The position numbers and the translations under genes are program-made. A DNA stretch of 64,000 nt from contig NZ_BAGN01000417.1 of assembly GCF_000308835.1 (NCBI RefSeq), positions 1-64,000 on the forward strand. The letters run 5' to 3'. How positions within the stretch are numbered: position 1 is the first letter of the stretch; each line of letters opens with the position of its first letter. Of the stretch, positions 18,010 through 26,199 are shown in pieces. The stretch comes from Nocardia vinacea NBRC 16497. Its GTDB lineage: Bacteria > Actinomycetota > Actinomycetes > Mycobacteriales > Mycobacteriaceae. Under the pieces are notes generated by a model. That model ran no database searches. It was not told the DNA's origin and saw nothing but the letters and a program-made list of their open reading frames with translations.

Positions 18010-18957
18010 TTACCGCACCGTCCCGATGACCGGCACGGGTTGCAGGTGGCGGACCAAGAATGCGGTTTGATCGGTCACCAACTGCTCGAATACCTCCCCG
18101 AGGTAGAAATCGAAATGTCCTGCGTCGTACAGCCGAACATCGCCGCGCGGTGCCTGGCGGGCGTAGCGCTCGGTCTGCTTGGGCGGGGCGACCGAATCGG
18201 TTGCGCTGATGCAGATCAGGATCGGCGCGACGATGCGCTTGGCCGATCGACCGGGCCGATACCGGATCAGGCTCGTGACACTGCGGGCCGCGGCACGGTT
18301 GATCCACTGGAAGCCCGGAGGCAGCAGCGCGTGCATTCCGGGTAGCGCATCGGGTGCGTTCATGAGGGCCATCTCGCCCGGTGCCGCGGCGACCGGAACG
18401 GAGATCGGCTCCTCATCCCGCGCCGCCGCCAGCAGGTCGCGGGCCACAACGCGCAACAGCGCCAGCGTCTCGCCCAAACCCAGACCGGCCGCCGAAGCGA
18501 GTCCGTCGGTGAATGGGCACTGGGCGACCGCGGCACGAAGTTCCGGATGCCGAGCGGCAACCGAAATGGCGTGTCCGCCACCGAGGGAACTCCCCCATAC
18601 CGCGACCCGAGCGTGATCGACTTCCGGCAAGCTGACCGCGTACTCGAGCGCGGCGTCCCAGTCGGCGAGCTGCTTGCTCATCGACAACACCTGGCGTGGT
18701 GCGCCGCCGCTGTCACCGAGATGGCGGTAGGTGAATACCAACACCGCCAGCCCAGCCGCGGCGAATCGCTCGGCGTAGGGCGCCAGCCCCATCTCCCGAG
18801 TGGCACCCAAACCGTGCCCCATCACAACCACGGGCACTGGCTTATCGACGGCGATATCGGGCAGGTACAACCAAGCCGAGCAGAAGGAGTCGCCGGAGGG
18901 AAAATCCACGGTGCGGCGGCCGAATGCGTGAGGTGCTTTGCGAGCCATTTCTTTCAC
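18010..18957 (-). CDS. Alpha/beta hydrolase (dienelactone-hydrolase/acetyl-xylan-esterase-like)
   Basis: Up to 315 residues. Oxyanion motif MGHGLGATREM, nucleophile Ser124 in GSSLGG, an acidic residue in ISATDSVAPP, and His in DAGHFDFYLG complete the triad. A GTG start at 18957 overlaps the hydratase stop (GTGA); an ATG at 18948 (MARKAPHAF) is an alternative. The protein at 25229-26188 is a clear paralogue, also placed directly after an enoyl-CoA hydratase. Likely an ester, lactone or C-C bond hydrolase acting on a CoA-pathway intermediate. Confidence 0.85.
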   Translation of the reverse strand: MKEMARKAPHAFGRRTVDFPSGDSFCSAWLYLPDIAVDKPVPVVVMGHGLGATREMGLAPYAERFAAAGLAVLVFTYRHLGDSGGAPRQVLSMSKQLADWDAALEYAVSLPEVDHARVAVWGSSLGGGHAISVAARHPELRAAVAQCPFTDGLASAAGLGLGETLALLRVVARDLLAAARDEEPISVPVAAAPGEMALMNAPDALPGMHALLPPGFQWINRAAARSVTSLIRYRPGRSAKRIVAPILICISATDSVAPPKQTERYARQAPRGDVRLYDAGHFDFYLGEVFEQLVTDQTAFLVRHLQPVPVIGTVR

Positions 18958-19928
18958 TTCCTGGATGTGGTGCCGAGCGCGGCACTGCCGTGCCGTAGCG
19001 CCGCGTCATAGCCGCCGGGCCGATACAGCGGCAGCTCACCGCTGTCGGCGGTCTCACGCAGGTAGCGCAGCATGATCTCCTGTGCCTGCCGCTGCGGCAG
19101 CGATGCCAGGAATTCGGTGCGCTCGAGGTGTAGGCCCTCGGCCATCGATAGCGATCCACCCACATTCACCGACCGCTTGATGGCGGCGATCGCCTCGGTC
19201 GGCCGTGCCGCGAGGTGCATGCCACGTTCGATCGCGCGGCCCATGAGCCGATCGGCGGGGACGATCTCATCGATCGCACCGATCGCTAGTGCTTCCTCAG
19301 CCGGGAAGGGCTTGCCTTCCAAGATCGCGACCAGCGCGCGGTGTGATCCGATGAGCCGAGGTAGGCGCTGGGTGCCGCCGGCGCCGGGCGCGAAGCCCAA
19401 CAGCACCTCCGGATGCCCGATGAAATAGTCGCCTTCGGCCATCAATCGCAGGTCACAGGCCCACGAGATCTCCGCGCCCACACCGAGCACCGAACCGTTG
19501 AGTGCCGCGACGAAGATCGTGGAGCTCGTGCTCATCCGGAGCAGGGTCTCATGCATGAGGTCGAGCTGGACCGCCCCGGTCAGCGGAGTCTTGCGCGCTA
19601 CCCATCGGGTGAGCTTGTTCCGGCCGAACTGATGGGCGATCCGCGCCACCACATTTGTGACACCGCGGCTGACCGGGGGTATGACCGACCCGTCTTCCTG
19701 CAGCCAAGCCAGATCGGCATGGCTGATGAATCGCCCCGGATGCGACCCGGTGAACACCACCACGCGAACGTCGGGATCGCGATCGGCGCGCTCGACGAGA
19801 TCGAACAGTTCGGGAGCATCCGCGCGGCCGAACAGGCCCAGCTGATCGCCGATGAAACGCGCGACGAGCACCCCGCCGTCGAGTTCCTCGATCTGGATGC
19901 GTTGCGCCCCGGGGCGTGTCTGCGACAT
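18954..19928 (-). CDS. Enoyl-CoA hydratase/isomerase-family protein
   Basis: 324 residues, crotonase fold. FTGSHPGRFISHADLAWL and FVAALNGSVLGVGAEISWACDLRLMAEG provide the CoA site and oxyanion hole (GVGAE at 149-153), followed by GHPEVLLGFAPGAGGTQRLPRLIG. Likely first gene of the long minus-strand operon running through the mce genes, with the tandem operator about 70-100 bp upstream. A close paralogue is at 24267-25232. The insert near SVIPPVSRGVTNVVARI is unusually long for a simple hydratase. Confidence 0.88.
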   Translation of the reverse strand: MSQTRPGAQRIQIEELDGGVLVARFIGDQLGLFGRADAPELFDLVERADRDPDVRVVVFTGSHPGRFISHADLAWLQEDGSVIPPVSRGVTNVVARIAHQFGRNKLTRWVARKTPLTGAVQLDLMHETLLRMSTSSTIFVAALNGSVLGVGAEISWACDLRLMAEGDYFIGHPEVLLGFAPGAGGTQRLPRLIGSHRALVAILEGKPFPAEEALAIGAIDEIVPADRLMGRAIERGMHLAARPTEAIAAIKRSVNVGGSLSMAEGLHLERTEFLASLPQRQAQEIMLRYLRETADSGELPLYRPGGYDAALRHGSAALGTTSRK

Positions 19929-20000
19929 AGCGCTGTTTCCTCCTTACCTACTCCGATGTGGGGAAACCGCACCCGGACGCGGATGCGAGAACAAAGTTTG

Positions 20001-20024
20001 GAACTTCGTTATGAACTTCGTTAT
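20001..20024. promoter_or_regulatory. Perfect tandem operator repeats between hydratase and TetR genes
   Basis: GAACTTCGTTAT occurs twice head to tail (20001-20012 and 20013-20024), followed by GGAAGATAG. A degenerate inverted copy (AACAAAGTTT) lies just before at 19990-19999. It sits in the divergent promoter region of the long catabolic operon and the TetR gene at 20161. Related copies occur at 4988, 20937 and 24164. Confidence 0.65.
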
Positions 20025-20160
20025 GGAAGATAGTGCACCAGGTCACATTGGGCAAGCGCTGTGTCCGCCGACACGGTCGTCGCAGAGTCGAGCCGCATCG
20101 ACGCCCGGTAGCCTCGTTTCACAACCCACAGCAGTCCGAACCTGGAGGTACGCGGCTCCG

Positions 20161-20862
20161 ATGCCGAAACCAAGCAAGGAAGCCGCCGCTCGATTGACGC
20201 CTGATCAGATCGTCGAACGGCTGGTCGAGGCGGCCACGAGACTGCTCGCCGAGAAGGGACCGTCGCAGATCAAGGCACGTCGGTGGGCCGAGGCCGCGCA
20301 GGTATCGACGATGGCGGTGTACTACCACCTCGGTGGCGTGCCCGAGCTACTCCGAGCCGTCATCGAGCAAGGATTCCGCAACCTCGGCCGAACCCTAGTC
20401 GCCGTACCACCGAGCGAGGATCCGGTCACCGATCTGTTTGCGATGGCGCTGGCCTACCGTGGGTTCGCCCAAGACAATCCCCACCTCTACGACGCGATGT
20501 TCGGCCTCTCGACCCGTGGCAGCTATCGGCCACGGGAAACCTCGAACTCCGGCGCCATCAGACGCTCCAAGGAATTCCAGGCGGACTACGCACATCTGGT
20601 CGAGACATGCGCTCGACTAGTACGCAGCGGCCGCGTTCGCAGCGACGAGGACCCCGACGCCATCGCCACCCAACTCTGGAGCTGCGTACACGGATTCATC
20701 ACGCTTGAACTGGGCGGTTCCTTCACCGACGTCCCCGACCCCGTCCGCCAGATACTGCAACCGATGACAGTGAACCTGCTGGTCGGCTTGGGCGACACCG
20801 CCGAGTCGGCGAACGCTTCCGAGACCGCCGCATCGCACGCACCGAGCGCCGACTCGAAGTAG
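20161..20862 (+). CDS. TetR/AcrR-family regulator with WHG-type C-terminal domain
   Basis: 233 residues starting MPKPSKEAAA, with GGAGGT 12-17 bp upstream. N-terminal helix-turn-helix at about 37-58 (IKARRWAEAAQVSTMAVYYHLGG), and a C-terminal ligand-binding domain with NPHLYDAMFGLSTRGSYRP typical of WHG-domain TetR proteins. It is divergent from the long hydratase-mce operon and paralogous to the regulator at 23394-24098. It likely represses both neighbouring units through the ATAAC-N3-GTTAT-type sites and is released by an acyl-CoA or lipid ligand. Confidence 0.88.
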   Translation: MPKPSKEAAARLTPDQIVERLVEAATRLLAEKGPSQIKARRWAEAAQVSTMAVYYHLGGVPELLRAVIEQGFRNLGRTLVAVPPSEDPVTDLFAMALAYRGFAQDNPHLYDAMFGLSTRGSYRPRETSNSGAIRRSKEFQADYAHLVETCARLVRSGRVRSDEDPDAIATQLWSCVHGFITLELGGSFTDVPDPVRQILQPMTVNLLVGLGDTAESANASETAASHAPSADSK

Positions 20863-20936
20863 GCGGACAGCCAACGACGGTGGCACCGGCGTCGAACCAT
20901 GGCGCAGTAATCGACGGGCACTATTGCCTTCCATCT

Positions 20937-20949
20937 ATAACGAAGTTAT
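20937..20949. promoter_or_regulatory. Palindromic operator ATAAC-GAA-GTTAT just before SDR gene
   Basis: ATAACGAAGTTAT is a perfect 5+3+5 palindrome ending 9 bp before the SDR start codon, in inverse orientation to the copies at 20001 and 24164. A bound repressor here would block initiation directly. No Shine-Dalgarno sequence is visible in the remaining 9 bp, so the mRNA may be leaderless. Confidence 0.6.
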
Positions 20950-20958
20950 CCTCGGCCG

Positions 20959-21873
20959 ATGCAACGAAGCTTGGCGGGTCGAAGACTGGTAATTACCGGA
21001 GCAGCACGCGGTATCGGGGAAAAGGTGGCACGTCTGGCCGCCGCCCGAGGCGCGCGAGTGGCCCTGATCGGACTCGAGCCCGATAAATTGCGCGCACTAG
21101 CCGCAGATCTGGGTCCCACCGCATGTTGGCGGGAGGCCGACGTGCGCGATGGCACCGCGCTGCGGTCGGCGATCGATGACTGCGCGGAGATCATGGGTGG
21201 CGTCGACTTCCTTGTCGCCAATGCCGGGGTCGCGGCCTACGGGACCGTGCGGCAGATGGATGAGGCGTCGTTCGATCGAGTTCTGGACATCAACCTCAAC
21301 GGCGTCTTCCGCACCCTCAAGCACACGACACCGCATCTCGAGCGCACCCGAGGTCACGTGCTGGTCATCGCGTCCGCGCTGTCCTTCATGCCCCTGGCCG
21401 GATTGGCCTCCTACGGTGCGAGCAAAGCCGGAGTCGAAATGCTCACCCTGGCCTACCGCCAGGAGGTGGCGCACCTCGGTATCACGGTCGGTGTGGTCCA
21501 TCCCTCGTGGATCGACACTGATCTCGTCCGAGGCGCGGAAGCGGACCTGCCCTCATTCCAGGGCATGCGCGAAAAGCTGCCCTATCCGGGCAATGTCACC
21601 ACGAGCGTCGACGAGGCGGCTGCCGCGATCGTCGAAGGACTCGCACGCCGACGTGCCCGCGTGTACGTCCCACGCGCGGTCTCCGTGGCCAACTGGGCGA
21701 AAGGTGCCGTGAACTCGCCGCTGACCTGGCGTTGGGCGAGGCGCTTCGCGGCCCAACTGGTTCCCACCCTCGAGCGTGAGGTCGAGGCACTGGGGCGACA
21801 TGACCAACTCACGCCGGGAGCCGACAAAAAACCGTCCGCCACAACACCCGTGGCCATCAGGAGACAGACATGA
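20959..21873 (+). CDS. Short-chain dehydrogenase/reductase
   Basis: 304 residues. Classical SDR: cofactor motif TGAARGIG at 13-20, NAG at 88-90, catalytic Tyr152 and Lys156 in SYGASKAG. A C-terminal extension of about 50 residues (NSPLTWRWARRFAAQLVPTLEREVEALG) resembles SDRs of mycobacterial lipid metabolism. It is followed by an oxidoreductase with a 4-bp overlap. The operator palindrome directly upstream places it in the TetR regulon. Confidence 0.88.
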   Translation: MQRSLAGRRLVITGAARGIGEKVARLAAARGARVALIGLEPDKLRALAADLGPTACWREADVRDGTALRSAIDDCAEIMGGVDFLVANAGVAAYGTVRQMDEASFDRVLDINLNGVFRTLKHTTPHLERTRGHVLVIASALSFMPLAGLASYGASKAGVEMLTLAYRQEVAHLGITVGVVHPSWIDTDLVRGAEADLPSFQGMREKLPYPGNVTTSVDEAAAAIVEGLARRRARVYVPRAVSVANWAKGAVNSPLTWRWARRFAAQLVPTLEREVEALGRHDQLTPGADKKPSATTPVAIRRQT

Positions 21874-22805
21874 GCGAAACGATGCAGGCCATCAGCCAGA
21901 ACGAGCTCGGCGGACCGGAGGTTCTCCGGAGCGTCACCCTGCCGATCCCCGCGCCCGGCATCGGCGAGGTCGTCGTCCGAGTACACGCCGCCGCCGTCAA
22001 CCCGGTCGACGCGCTGGCTCGGCAGAGCGGCCTGTTCGTCAGCGAACCGCCGTTCGTACTCGGTTGGGATATCTCCGGCCAGGTAGCGGCCGTTGGCCCG
22101 GGCTCGACCCTCTACCAGCTTGGCGACGAGGTATTCGGCATGCTGCCCTTCCCACACGGCCACGGCGCCTACGCCGAGTACGCCGTCGCCCCGGCCCGCG
22201 TACTCGTCCCGAAGCCGAAGCACCTCGATCACATCCATGCCGCGGCCCTGCCCCTGGCCGGGCTCACCGCCTGGCAGGCCCTCGTGGACACGGCTCGCAT
22301 CGACCAGGACAGCCGCGTCTTGATCAACGGTGCGGCCGGAGGTGTCGGACACCTCGCGGTACAGATCGCGAAAATCCGTGGCGCTCATGTCATCGCATTG
22401 GCTTCGGCGCGGGACGCCGACTTCGTCACAGCGGTGGGTGCCGACGAGGTGATCGACTACACCACCACCGACTTCACCCAGGCCGTCAAGGAAGTCGACG
22501 CCGTCCTGGAGGTCATCGGCGGCGACTACCCCGCCAGGGCCTTGGACGTTCTCAAACCTGGTGGCGTCCTGGTTTCGACCTTGCCGCCATCGGTCACGCC
22601 GCTGGAAGAGGAGGCGGCCGCGCGCGGCGTCCGAGTGGCTGGGCTGTTCGTCGAGGCCGACCGGCTCGGCATGACGGCCCTGGCCGAGTTCGCCGTCACC
22701 GGCGAGCTCATCCCCGCGATCGCCGCGACCTTTCCCCTCGATCACGCCGCTGCCGCCCACTCCACCAAGAGCGGGCCGGGCAAAACCGTCCTCACCCTGG
22801 TCTGA
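21870..22805 (+). CDS. Quinone-oxidoreductase-like NADP-dependent MDR protein
   Basis: 311 residues, start overlapping the SDR stop (ATGA). N-terminal GroES-like domain (GEVVVRVHAAAVNPVDALARQSG), nucleotide-binding NGAAGGVGHLAVQIAK from residue 153, and ADEVIDYTT. No zinc ligands. Probably reduces an enone or quinone intermediate. Co-transcribed with the SDR. Confidence 0.87.
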   Translation: MSETMQAISQNELGGPEVLRSVTLPIPAPGIGEVVVRVHAAAVNPVDALARQSGLFVSEPPFVLGWDISGQVAAVGPGSTLYQLGDEVFGMLPFPHGHGAYAEYAVAPARVLVPKPKHLDHIHAAALPLAGLTAWQALVDTARIDQDSRVLINGAAGGVGHLAVQIAKIRGAHVIALASARDADFVTAVGADEVIDYTTTDFTQAVKEVDAVLEVIGGDYPARALDVLKPGGVLVSTLPPSVTPLEEEAAARGVRVAGLFVEADRLGMTALAEFAVTGELIPAIAATFPLDHAAAAHSTKSGPGKTVLTLV

Positions 22806-22819
22806 CGGTCCCACCAGGA

Positions 22820-23422
22820 ATGACCGATCCGAGCCACGCTGCGGCACCTTCAGCAACCGCGATCCCGATCAGCGATCGCTGGGCGGAGCTGCGTACCGCC
22901 GCTATTGACGCCCTGACCGAGGCGGTCCAGTATGCGCCCGGCGGCGAACCGATCGACTTCGGTGAATTCCTCGCCAGCGTTCTCGAAACCGTGGCCGCCA
23001 ATGTCGGCAGCGTCGCCCGGCTCGTCGCTGGAGGATCGAGGAGCAGTGAGGCGGTCTGGATCCATGGCCTCGCCGGCGGCGAATCTGCCACCGTCGAGTG
23101 GCTGGCGCCGGGTCGAACGGTGCCCGTGGTCGTATCGCTGAACATCTGGGACCTCCTGCGCCGCAATGGAATCGAGGAGCCCAACGGTCCCCTCGCAGAG
23201 ACGCTACGGCGATACCGGCGCTACACCGCGGCATTCGAAGCGGCGGTGCTCGCCGAAAGTGCGCGGCTCGGCCTGACAGTGCCGGTGACGGTGCAGATCA
23301 GCACCGATCCCGTGATGGCGCCGCGGGCCGCTGCCGACGCCATTGCCGCCCGACTATGGGACTACGCGATCGAGGCCACGCCGGTGGCCCTGCTCACCGA
23401 GGATGGACCGGCCGGGGATTGA
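22820..23422 (+). CDS. Protein of unknown function, co-directional with SDR-MDR pair
   Basis: 200 residues from MTDPSHAAAP, 14 bp after the oxidoreductase stop; the ribosome site (CAGGA) is weak and a different start is possible. It is alpha-helical at the N-terminus (EFLASVLETVAANVGSVARLVAGG) with a strand-rich middle (ESATVEWLAPGRTVPVVVSLNIWDLLRRNG). No motif I recognise. The 3' end overlaps the convergent TetR gene by 29 bp. Confidence 0.6.
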   Translation: MTDPSHAAAPSATAIPISDRWAELRTAAIDALTEAVQYAPGGEPIDFGEFLASVLETVAANVGSVARLVAGGSRSSEAVWIHGLAGGESATVEWLAPGRTVPVVVSLNIWDLLRRNGIEEPNGPLAETLRRYRRYTAAFEAAVLAESARLGLTVPVTVQISTDPVMAPRAAADAIAARLWDYAIEATPVALLTEDGPAGD

Positions 23423-24098
23423 TCGAGTCGTAAAAGCGCAGGGCCGCCTCGTGCGAAGCCTGGGCCCGTTCCCGCTCGTCACCGAGCCCAACCGAGAAGT
23501 TGACCCCCATCGGCAGCATCACCTGCGCAACCGCGTCGCTGAAGTCGGCGAAGTGCTCGGCCAACTCGAGGGTGATATAGCCGTGCACGTAACTCCACAA
23601 TTGAGCGGCGACCACCTCGGGATCCTGCTGCTCGATCCGGCCGGAGGCCACGAGCCGCTGGCATGCTTCGACCATGTGCAGGTAGGCGTCTCGGAAGGCG
23701 GGCGACCGCCCGCTGAACCGAATGTCGGAATCCCCCATCGGCCGGTACGTCGCACGCGTGGACAATCCGAACATCAGGTCATAGAGGTGTGGATTCTCCC
23801 TGGCGACCCGCCGACAGGTCAGCGCCATCGTGAAGAGATCCGCGATCGGATCCGCAGTCACCGGCATCCGGGAAAACGCCCTGTCCAGTTCCTTGAATCC
23901 TTGATCGACGACGGCACGAACGAGCTCCGGGATCCCGCCGAAGTGGCTGTAGACCACCATCGTCGAGAGCCCGGTCGCCGACGCCACCGTCCGCGCTTTG
24001 ATGGCCGAAGGCCCCTGCTCGGCCAGCAGACCGATGGTCGCTTTGACGAGTCGGTCCGGCACGCTTTCGGTTGTCGACTCCTCTGACACGTTCCTCAT
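23394..24098 (-). CDS. TetR/AcrR-family regulator with WHG-type C-terminal domain
   Basis: 234 residues from MRNVSEES, chosen for the AGGTGGA ribosome site; the longer frame to 24155 lacks one. The HTH (IKARTVASATGLSTMVVYSHFGG) and NPHLYDLMFGLSTRATYRP are close to the regulator at 20161, so the two are duplicates. It is divergent from the second hydratase-hydrolase-ligase operon, with two operator copies in between. Confidence 0.88.
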   Translation of the reverse strand: MRNVSEESTTESVPDRLVKATIGLLAEQGPSAIKARTVASATGLSTMVVYSHFGGIPELVRAVVDQGFKELDRAFSRMPVTADPIADLFTMALTCRRVARENPHLYDLMFGLSTRATYRPMGDSDIRFSGRSPAFRDAYLHMVEACQRLVASGRIEQQDPEVVAAQLWSYVHGYITLELAEHFADFSDAVAQVMLPMGVNFSVGLGDERERAQASHEAALRFYDSINPRPVHPR

Positions 24099-24163
24099 AT
24101 TTCCACCTGACTCCACACCACCCGGGCCCCGAGACCGTCGGATGGCTATTGCCACCAGTACTG

Positions 24164-24197
24164 TAACTTCGTTATATTAGTCGTGTAACTTCGTTAT
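24164..24197. promoter_or_regulatory. Two operator copies in the TetR / hydratase divergent promoter
   Basis: TAACTTCGTTAT at 24164-24175 and again at 24186-24197, offset by 22 bp (about two helical turns), each preceded by GTG or CTG-type flanks. Same element as at 20001 and 20937. Confidence 0.62.
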
Positions 24198-24266
24198 TGG
24201 CAGTGTGGCCAGGCAATCCGCTCGGCTCGCCGATTCCTATCAACTTTCATCACGGAGGCAGAGTCG

Positions 24267-25232
24267 ATGAGACATCACAGCAAGGGGCACCTCGATATCG
24301 AGGATCGCGGCTCCGTTTTGATCGTGCGCGTCGACGGCGGCCCGCACGGGTTGTTCGGCCTCGAGATCGCCAACCAGCTGGAGGCGTTGGTGGACCGGGT
24401 CGACCGCGACCCGAGCGTGCACGCGGTCGTCTTCACCGGGGCGCATCCCGAGCGGTTCGTCAGCCATGCCGATGTCCGCTGGCTGCAGGAAGGTGGCGCC
24501 GCGGTGCCCCCGGTCAACCGACTCGGCGCCTCCGTCCTCGCACGTACCGCCAAGAATGTGGACCGGGCCCGCCTGGGCCCGTTGGTGAACCGCACCCCGA
24601 TGGGGCCCGCGGTAGAGCTCGAGCGCCTGCACACGACATTCCTGCGGATGAACCGCAGCGGCGTCATCTTCATCGCCGCTCTCAACGGTTCGGCTCTCGG
24701 CCTCGGGGCGGAGTTCGCCTGGGCAAACGATCTTCGGGTGATGGCCGACGGTGACTACTTCATCGGCCAACCGGAAGTGCTGCTCGGCATCATGCCGGGT
24801 GGTGGCGGCAGCCAGCGGCTGACTCGCCTCATCGGCACCCACAAGTCCCTGGTCGCGATCCTCGAAGGTAAGCCGTTCACGCCCGCGCAAGCACTCGCCA
24901 ACGGGGCCGTCGATGACGTTGTGCCGCAGGACGAAGTCGTCACGAGGGCGGTCGAACTCGCAGCGCACTTCGGCTCACGGACGAAGGGATCGGTCGAGGC
25001 CATCAAGCGGGCGGTGTATTTCGGCGGCTCGATGTCGCTGACCGACGGCCTGCACGTCGAACGCACCGAGTTCCTCAGCACCGCGCTGTCGAAAGAAGGG
25101 CAGCAACTGATGCTCGACTACATGCAGAGCACCGAATCGACCGGTGAACTCCCCCTCTACAACCCGGACATCTACAAGCAAGCGCTCGAACTGGGCACTG
25201 TGCCCGGGCGTCGCTCGACGAACGGACGATGA
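24267..25232 (+). CDS. Enoyl-CoA hydratase/isomerase-family protein (paralogue)
   Basis: 321 residues with GGAGG before the ATG. Crotonase signatures: FTGAHPERFVSHADVRWLQ, FIAALNGSALGLGAEFAWANDLRVMADG, GQPEVLLGIMPGGGGSQRLTRLIG. It aligns along its whole length with the protein at 18954-19928, including the C-terminal STGELPLYNP (there DSGELPLYRP). First gene of a plus-strand operon with a hydrolase (4-bp overlap) and an acyl-CoA ligase. Confidence 0.88.
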   Translation: MRHHSKGHLDIEDRGSVLIVRVDGGPHGLFGLEIANQLEALVDRVDRDPSVHAVVFTGAHPERFVSHADVRWLQEGGAAVPPVNRLGASVLARTAKNVDRARLGPLVNRTPMGPAVELERLHTTFLRMNRSGVIFIAALNGSALGLGAEFAWANDLRVMADGDYFIGQPEVLLGIMPGGGGSQRLTRLIGTHKSLVAILEGKPFTPAQALANGAVDDVVPQDEVVTRAVELAAHFGSRTKGSVEAIKRAVYFGGSMSLTDGLHVERTEFLSTALSKEGQQLMLDYMQSTESTGELPLYNPDIYKQALELGTVPGRRSTNGR

Positions 25233-26188
25233 CACCAGCTATGGCCGCTAAAAAGCCCTTCACGCGTCAAGACGTCTATTTCTCCTCCGGCACCAGCACG
25301 TGCTCCGCATGGCTCTACCTCCCTACCGGCATCGCCTCGCCGCCGGTCGTCGTCCTCGGGCACGGCCTCGGCGCGACCCGCGAGATGCGCCTGGACGCCT
25401 TCGCCGAACGTTTCGCCAAGGCCGGAATCGCCTGCTTGGCCTTCACCTATCGGCACTTCGGCGACAGTGGCGGCCAACCTCGCCAGCTACTGTCGATCAA
25501 GAAGCAGTTGGAAGACTGGGATGCCGCCATCGACTACGTGCGGGCCCGTCGGGACGTCGACGGCGCACGCATTGCGGTGTGGGGCAGCTCCTTCGGCGGT
25601 GGCCATGCGATCACCGTCGCTTCCCACCATCCCGAACTGCGTGCGGCCGTGGCCCAGTGCCCGTTCACCGACGGTTTGGCTTCCGCGCTCGCGCTGGGCC
25701 CGGTCGCATCACTCAAGCTCGCTCCGGTACTCGCCCGGGACCTGAAGGCCCAGGTCCTCGGTCGCGCGCCGGTGACGATTCCCCTTGCCGCACAACCCGG
25801 TTCACTGGCCCTGATGCATGCCCCGGATGCGCTTCCCGGGTACCAGGCGCTGATTCCCTCGGGGATGACGTTCGTGAACGAGGCAGCGGCACGGGTCATT
25901 CCGACCATCGCCGCCTACCGGCCCGGACGAGTGGCGAAGAAGATCACCATCCCCATCCTCTTCTGCGTCAGCAACACCGACACCGTCACGCCGCCCGCGC
26001 AGACCCTCCGATACGCGCGCACCGCGCCACGCGGAGAGATCAAGACCTACGACGCCGGCCACTTCGACTTCTACCTCGGCGATGCCTTCGAGGCGCTGGT
26101 CAAGGACCAGATCGAGTTCCTGACCCGCCACCTCGCCCCGGCACCCGCCACTTCGACTTCGGTCCCGGATCGCGTCACATCAAGGTAG
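25229..26188 (+). CDS. Alpha/beta hydrolase (paralogue of 18010-18957)
   Basis: 319 residues. LGHGLGATREM, Ser121 in GSSFGG, acid in VSNTDTVTPP, His in DAGHFDFYLGDAFE. Start overlaps the hydratase stop; an internal ATG four codons in (MAAKKPFTRQDV) is an alternative. Gene order hydratase-hydrolase repeats that of the minus-strand operon, so the pair was duplicated as a unit. Confidence 0.85.
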   Translation: MTPAMAAKKPFTRQDVYFSSGTSTCSAWLYLPTGIASPPVVVLGHGLGATREMRLDAFAERFAKAGIACLAFTYRHFGDSGGQPRQLLSIKKQLEDWDAAIDYVRARRDVDGARIAVWGSSFGGGHAITVASHHPELRAAVAQCPFTDGLASALALGPVASLKLAPVLARDLKAQVLGRAPVTIPLAAQPGSLALMHAPDALPGYQALIPSGMTFVNEAAARVIPTIAAYRPGRVAKKITIPILFCVSNTDTVTPPAQTLRYARTAPRGEIKTYDAGHFDFYLGDAFEALVKDQIEFLTRHLAPAPATSTSVPDRVTSR

Positions 26189-26199
26189 GTACGCTCGCG

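Noticed and set aside
20001..24197. ATAACTTCGTTAT copies resembling loxP arms
   Set aside because: The loxP arm is ATAACTTCGTATA with an 8-bp spacer; these sites differ, lie in promoters and have varying spacings, so operators are the better reading.
25300..26199. In-frame N-terminal extension of the second acyl-CoA ligase
   Set aside because: It overlaps the alpha/beta hydrolase in another frame and is Arg-rich noise; the ligase starts at 26200.
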